This document shows, in pieces, positions 6,167-9,689 of a stretch of DNA of 9,689 nucleotides. Both the position numbers and the translations under genes were made by a program. A model generated the notes under the pieces. The model ran no database searches. It was not told the DNA's origin and saw only the letters and a list, made by a program, of their open reading frames with translations. The stretch comes from Eubacterium sp. CAG:180 (GTDB lineage Bacteria; Bacillota; Clostridia; Oscillospirales; Acutalibacteraceae), in assembly GCA_000432435.1 (NCBI GenBank), contig HF993134.1:57968-67656 (forward strand), given 5' to 3'. Position 1 is the first letter of the stretch. Each line of letters opens with the position of its first letter.

Positions 6167-6952
6167 ATGGATTTAGCACATATGGCTCCGTATGAAGTCA
6201 GAAAACTGATAAGAGATAAAAAAATAACCGGTCAGACATCGGGAATGTGCCTCGGCTATGCTCAGGCCAATCTTGCAATACTGCCAAAGGAGCTTGCATA
6301 CGACTTTCTTCTGTTTACGCAGAGAAATCCGAAGCCCTGCCCCATACTTGAGGTATCAGACGTTGGAGATCCGTATCTTAAAAAGATTGCAAAGGACTGC
6401 AATATCGCAACGGACATTCCCAAATACAGAATATATGAAAAGGGTGTTATGACCGGCGAATATGACAGCGTAGAGCAATTTTGGCGCGACGACCTTGTAG
6501 CGTTCCTCATAGGCTGCAGCTTTTCGTTTGAAAGCGAACTTTTGGACAGCGGTATTACGGTACGTCACATTGAGGAGCACAAAAACGTTCCGATGTATCT
6601 TACAAATATCGACTGCGAACCCGCCGGCGTATTTTCCGGCAAGATGGTTGTAAGTATGCGTCCCCTGCCCCGCGACCAGATTGTAAAAGCGGTCAACATC
6701 ACCTCCTCTATGCCGCGCGTACACGGCACGCCTATTCAGATAGGTCATCCCGAGCAGATAGGCATAAGTGATATAAACAAGCCCGATTTCGGCGACGCAG
6801 TTACCGTAAAGCCGGGTGAAACACCTGTATTTTGGGCTTGCGGCGTAACTCCGCAGTCTATAATGATGAATTCAAAGCCCGACTTTTGCATAACGCATGC
6901 TCCGGGTCACATGCTTATTACCGACATTAAAAACACCGATCTCAAATTTTAA
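6167..6952 (+). CDS. DUF1445/YcsI protein, N-terminal-half homologue of D-glutamate cyclase
   Basis: The 261 residues match the YcsI/DUF1445 family, often labelled putative hydro-lyase. This family is the N-terminal half of the animal D-glutamate cyclase DGLUCY, which reversibly dehydrates D-glutamate to 5-oxo-D-proline. Visible motifs: GYAQANLAILP (30-40), NPKPCPILEVSDVGDP (54-69), FLIGCSFSFE (113-122) with a Cys that I recall as conserved in the family, TNIDCEPAGVFSGKMVVSMRP (146-166), RVHGTPIQIGHPEQIGI (184-200) and KPDFCITHAPGHM (237-249). Length is normal for bacterial members. The start at 6167 is chosen over GTG at 6158, which lies in the ribosome site. It sits 15 nt after pxpC and 14 nt before pxpA. 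In Bacillus subtilis ycsI also neighbours the pxpABC (ycsF/kipI/kipA) genes, supporting a link with 5-oxoproline. The exact in vivo reaction here is inference. Confidence 0.88.
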   Translation: MDLAHMAPYEVRKLIRDKKITGQTSGMCLGYAQANLAILPKELAYDFLLFTQRNPKPCPILEVSDVGDPYLKKIAKDCNIATDIPKYRIYEKGVMTGEYDSVEQFWRDDLVAFLIGCSFSFESELLDSGITVRHIEEHKNVPMYLTNIDCEPAGVFSGKMVVSMRPLPRDQIVKAVNITSSMPRVHGTPIQIGHPEQIGISDINKPDFGDAVTVKPGETPVFWACGVTPQSIMMNSKPDFCITHAPGHMLITDIKNTDLKF

Positions 6953-6966
6953 CGGGAGGAGATAAA

Positions 6967-7737
6967 ATGGCAACAACAGTAGATTTAAACTGCGATATGG
7001 GCGAGAGCTTCGGCGCATATAAAATAGGTCTGGACGAAGAGGTTGCAAAATACATCTCATCGGCAAACGTAGCCTGCGGATTTCACGCTTCCGACCCCGT
7101 GGTTATGGATAAGACGGTTAAAATACTCAAAGAAAACAACGTTAATCTCGGCGCACACCCCGGCTACCCCGATCTTATGGGCTTCGGCAGGCGCAATATG
7201 AATGTAAGCCCCGCAGATGCAAAGGCTTACGTAATGTATCAGATAGGTGCACTGTCGGCTTTTGCAAAGGCTAACGGTCTTAAAATTCAGCACGTAAAGC
7301 CTCACGGTGCGCTTTACAACACCGCCGGCAAGGACTATGCGCTGTCAAAGGCAATATGCGAGGGAATATACGAAGTTGACCCGAGCCTTATACTTCTCGG
7401 TCTTTCGGGCAGTCAAATGCTTAAAGCCGCCGCCGACACCGGTCTTAAATGCGCCAAGGAGGTTTTTGCCGACAGGGCGTATGAGGAGGACGGCTCTCTT
7501 GTTGCGAGGACAAAGCCGGGCGCAGTCATAACCGACGAGGACGAAGCCATAAAGCGCGTTATCGGAATGGTAAAGCACGGCAAGGTAACCGCGATAACCG
7601 GCAAGGAGATTGCGATAGAAGCAAACTCTATATGCGTTCACGGAGACGGAGCAAAGGCTTTGGAATTCGTAAGGAAAATAAGAGCCGCATTGACAATAGA
7701 AAACATTAAAATCGCACCGCTGTGCGAAATAGTATAA
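6967..7737 (+). CDS. pxpA: 5-oxoprolinase subunit PxpA (LamB/YcsF family)
   Basis: PxpA is the third subunit needed by the bacterial 5-oxoprolinase. Its LamB/YcsF fold is a deacetylase-like TIM barrel. Visible motifs of the family: DLNCDMGESFG (6-16), ANVACGFHASDP (33-44), GAHPGYPDLMGFGRR (62-76) and VKPHGALYN (110-118). The acidic and histidine residues in these strands line the presumed active site. The 256-residue length is typical. GGGAGGA (6954-6960) is a strong ribosome site 6 nt before the start. With pxpB and pxpC two and three genes upstream, all three subunits are present and intact, so a working 5-oxoprolinase is expected. The insertion of the DUF1445 gene between pxpC and pxpA in the same transcript ties the two activities together. 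Confidence 0.95.
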   Translation: MATTVDLNCDMGESFGAYKIGLDEEVAKYISSANVACGFHASDPVVMDKTVKILKENNVNLGAHPGYPDLMGFGRRNMNVSPADAKAYVMYQIGALSAFAKANGLKIQHVKPHGALYNTAGKDYALSKAICEGIYEVDPSLILLGLSGSQMLKAAADTGLKCAKEVFADRAYEEDGSLVARTKPGAVITDEDEAIKRVIGMVKHGKVTAITGKEIAIEANSICVHGDGAKALEFVRKIRAALTIENIKIAPLCEIV

Positions 7738-7751
7738 AGAAGGTTTGAAAT

Positions 7752-8912
7752 ATGCTCCCACAGAGAGTTTACGCCAAGATAGACCTTGACGCAATTTGTC
7801 AAAATATCAAAAATGCCATGGATAAGGTCGGCAAAGAAACAAAGGTAATGGCAATAATCAAAACAGACGCATACGGCCACGGTGCCGTGCCCGTAGCAAA
7901 GGCTTTATCTGAAATCGGCTGTTATGCATTCGGCGTTGCGACCGCCAAGGAAGCAGTGGTTTTACGCAAAAACGGCATCAAAAACCCCATACTTATTTTG
8001 GGATATGTTTTTCCGCAGGATTATGACGACCTTATAAATTACGAAATAATGCATGCGGTATTTGAATATCACACCGCCAAGGCTCTTTCAGACGAGGCTG
8101 TAAAGCTCGGAAAGACCGCCAAAATACACATAAAGCTCGACACCGGTATGGGCAGAATCGGAATGCAGCCGACAGATGAAAGCATAGAAGAAATCAAAAA
8201 GATATATTCTCTGCCGAACATTGAAATAAACGGTATATTCACCCACTTTGCCTGTGCCGATGAAGAGGACAAAACTTCATGCAACAATCAGAAGAAAAAG
8301 TATCTTGATTTTGTCGGAAAGCTTGATAAAGCCGGAGTTGAGATACCGATAAAGCATATGTGCAACTCCGCGGGAATTATAGAATTTGACGACAACTTCC
8401 TTGATATGGTAAGAAGCGGTATTATGACATACGGACTTTACCCGTCGGAGGAAGTAGACAGGTCAAAGCTTGAGCTTCATCCTGCTTTAGAGCTGAAGAG
8501 CCATATAGCATACATAAAATCCGTGGGACCCGGCTTTACCGTCAGCTACGGCAGCACTTTTACGTCAAAGAGCAATATGCGTATAGCGACTGTACCCGTA
8601 GGCTACGGCGACGGGTATCCGAGAGCACTGTCAAACAAAGGCAAGGTTTTGATTCACGGCAAATTCGCCAATATCATAGGCAGAGTTTGTATGGATCAAT
8701 TTATGGTCGATGTCACGGATATTCCCGAAGCAAAGCAGGGTGATGAGGTAACGCTTATCGGCAAGGATCAAAACAATGTAATAACCGTAGAGGACGTTGC
8801 CGATAACGCTCACAGCTTTAATTATGAGTTCTGCTGCGGAATAAACCGCAGGGTTCCGCGTGTTTATTATAAGGACGGAAAATATCTCGAGACCGTAGAT
8901 TACCTTGATTGA
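7752..8912 (+). CDS. alr: Alanine racemase
   Basis: This PLP enzyme interconverts L- and D-alanine for peptidoglycan and D-amino acid pools in the cytosol. It has the fold type III layout of an N-terminal barrel and C-terminal beta domain. PLP binds Lys37 in AIIKTDAYGHG (34-44). The second catalytic base is Tyr266 in VSYG (264-267). Lys128 and Arg135 lie in IKLDTGMGRIG (127-137). RSGIMTYGLYP (221-231) and GRVCMDQFMVDVTDIP (310-325) are the other signature segments. At 386 residues it is full length. It follows pxpA by 14 nt with a GAAGG ribosome site, so it is the last gene of the cluster. Its position supports supply or disposal of D-alanine for the aminotransferase at the other end. It may also be the organism's housekeeping racemase. 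The following promoter overlaps its stop codon. Confidence 0.95.
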   Translation: MLPQRVYAKIDLDAICQNIKNAMDKVGKETKVMAIIKTDAYGHGAVPVAKALSEIGCYAFGVATAKEAVVLRKNGIKNPILILGYVFPQDYDDLINYEIMHAVFEYHTAKALSDEAVKLGKTAKIHIKLDTGMGRIGMQPTDESIEEIKKIYSLPNIEINGIFTHFACADEEDKTSCNNQKKKYLDFVGKLDKAGVEIPIKHMCNSAGIIEFDDNFLDMVRSGIMTYGLYPSEEVDRSKLELHPALELKSHIAYIKSVGPGFTVSYGSTFTSKSNMRIATVPVGYGDGYPRALSNKGKVLIHGKFANIIGRVCMDQFMVDVTDIPEAKQGDEVTLIGKDQNNVITVEDVADNAHSFNYEFCCGINRRVPRVYYKDGKYLETVDYLD

Positions 8913-8937
8913 CACGTAATGCACTTTCGGCTATAAT
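8909..8937 (+). promoter_or_regulatory. Consensus sigma-A promoter overlapping the alr stop codon
   Basis: TTGACA (8909-8914), exactly 17 nt, then TATAAT (8932-8937) match both hexamers perfectly. The -35 box includes the alr stop TGA (8910-8912). Transcription would start near 8944, close to the GGAGGTG ribosome site of the following gene, so that leader is only about 20 nt. Confidence 0.85.
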
Positions 8938-8966
8938 AAAAGAAGTGATTTTTTCGGAGGTGCAAA

Positions 8967-9524
8967 ATGGAATTTGACGCTTTTGACGAGGGTATAGAGC
9001 TCGGCGGGCTTCGTAACCGCGACGAAATCAGACTTTTGATATGCTATATTTTGAGAGCCGTTGACGCTCCGATTTCGAAACAGAACCTCAACGATTCCAT
9101 GCTTCAGGATGGCCTTGCCAATTATTTTGAAATAAATCAGGCTATATCGGAGCTTTTGAAAAACGGCACCATAGATATGGATATTGACGAGAATGGCGAA
9201 GAGCTGCTCACGGCTACCGAAAAGGGAAAGGACATAGCTGACACGCTTGAAACCTCACTTCCCAAAACCGTCCGTGAAAAAGCCGTAAATTCTGCTATAA
9301 AGCTTATGACGCTCGCTAAAACAATGCGAGAAAACAAGATAGAAACCGTATCCGCTCCGGGCGGCGGCTATTATGTCACATTCTCGCTTATGAACGGTGA
9401 CGAGGCACTTATGAAGCTCACGATATTTGTAGCGGACAGTATGCAGCTTGAAGCGGTCAAAAACAATTTCTTAAACGACCCGGTAAAGCTATATTCAAGC
9501 ATTATTACGGCACTCACCATATAA
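8967..9524 (+). CDS. DUF4364 family winged-helix protein
   Basis: The 185 residues fit the DUF4364 family, which I know from Clostridia as small proteins with an N-terminal winged-helix-like domain and no established function. Residues about 17-90 look like the helix-turn-helix and wing: RNRDEIRLLICYILRAVDAP, then NYFEINQAISELLKNGTID (52-70) and a LTATEKGKDIADTL segment (81-94). This resembles PadR/MarR-type regulators. A charged helix (100-125) and a beta-rich C-terminal part with PGGGYYVTFSL (131-141) follow. The start has a strong GGAGGTG ribosome site. It has its own consensus promoter and terminator, so it is not part of the D-amino-acid unit except by position. DNA binding, and control of the neighbouring cluster, are possible but not shown. 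Confidence 0.8.
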   Translation: MEFDAFDEGIELGGLRNRDEIRLLICYILRAVDAPISKQNLNDSMLQDGLANYFEINQAISELLKNGTIDMDIDENGEELLTATEKGKDIADTLETSLPKTVREKAVNSAIKLMTLAKTMRENKIETVSAPGGGYYVTFSLMNGDEALMKLTIFVADSMQLEAVKNNFLNDPVKLYSSIITALTI

Positions 9525-9538
9525 CCTTTATTTAAAAG

Positions 9539-9581
9539 AACCGCGAAAGCCGAGACTTTTGCGGTTTTGCTTTGCTCTTTT
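9539..9581 (+). terminator. Intrinsic terminator after the DUF4364 gene
   Basis: AACCGCGAAAG (9539-9549) pairs with CTTTTGCGGTT (9556-9566) as an 11-bp stem with one G-U pair and a 6-nt loop. A T-rich but interrupted tract (TTGCTTTGCTCTTTT) follows. It begins 14 nt past the stop codon. Confidence 0.8.
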
Positions 9582-9609
9582 AAGTCCTTGTAAACGTTTT
9601 TAAAAAGCA

Positions 9610-9638
9610 TTGTTTTTTGCTTCTTATTATATTATAAT
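9610..9638 (+). promoter_or_regulatory. Sigma-A promoter for the gene entering at the right edge
   Basis: TTGTTT (9610-9615), 17 nt, then a perfect TATAAT (9633-9638). Transcription would start near 9645, just before a CGGAGGTG ribosome site (9655-9662). Confidence 0.65.
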
Positions 9639-9666
9639 CAGTTTGTACAAAAATCGGAGGTGTTTT

Positions 9667-9689
9667 ATGGATTCAAAAATGCTTCTCAC
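9667..9689 (+). CDS. Start of a protein-coding gene cut by the window edge
   Basis: ATG at 9667 follows a CGGAGGTG ribosome site by 4 nt and opens a frame reading MDSKMLL before the window ends. The promoter and ribosome site make a real gene likely. Seven codons are too few to name a product. Confidence 0.65.

Noticed and set aside
7345..7794. A 149-codon leftward frame over pxpA
   Set aside because: It is antisense to a gene with full family motifs, has a Cys/Tyr/Phe-rich composition and has no promoter or ribosome site of its own.
1..9689. Mobile elements, CRISPR arrays, tRNA or rRNA genes, toxin-antitoxin or phage-defence genes
   Set aside because: None were seen on either strand. Base composition looks even and the genes are ordinary metabolic families, so no sign of recent transfer was found.

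Overview
The window looks like a chromosomal segment of a low-to-mid GC Clostridia bacterium (Firmicutes; plausibly an anaerobic Oscillospiraceae/Ruminococcaceae-type organism). The reasons are the strong purine-rich ribosome binding sites (GGAGG type), near-consensus sigma-A promoters, intrinsic terminators, a DUF4364-family gene (a family I associate with Clostridia) and a class I BirA. Species cannot be read from the sequence. I see no tRNA, rRNA, CRISPR array, insertion sequence or phage gene.

Layout. Positions 1-208 hold the terminator of a gene lying upstream of the window, an inverted repeat, and the terminator of a leftward gene. That leftward gene (209-1195) encodes an unknown single-pass membrane protein with a Ser/Gly/Ala-rich stalk and an extracytoplasmic domain. 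A divergent intergenic region (1196-1490) carries a promoter for each direction and an inverted repeat between them. birA (1491-2288) follows. A consensus promoter at 2333-2361 then starts a seven-gene rightward cluster: D-amino-acid aminotransferase-like gene (2469-3308), DUF4392 gene (3391-4467), pxpB (4485-5216), pxpC (5213-6151), DUF1445/YcsI gene (6167-6952), pxpA (6967-7737) and alr (7752-8912). From the DUF4392 gene to alr the gaps are at most 17 nt. A second consensus promoter overlaps the alr stop codon and drives a DUF4364 winged-helix gene (8967-9524). A terminator, another promoter and the first codons of a further gene end the window.

How the genes fit together. The cluster reads as a D-alanine / D-glutamate / 5-oxoproline module. 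Alr interconverts L- and D-alanine. The aminotransferase would move the amino group between D-alanine and 2-oxoglutarate, giving D-glutamate and pyruvate. DUF1445 and DUF4392 are the two halves of the animal mitochondrial D-glutamate cyclase (DGLUCY), which interconverts D-glutamate and 5-oxo-D-proline; here they are two separate genes flanking pxpBC. PxpABC is the ATP-dependent bacterial 5-oxoprolinase that opens 5-oxoproline to glutamate. The individual family calls are strong. The joint pathway, its direction and the stereochemistry of the oxoprolinase step are inference, and are the main reason to look again at this window.
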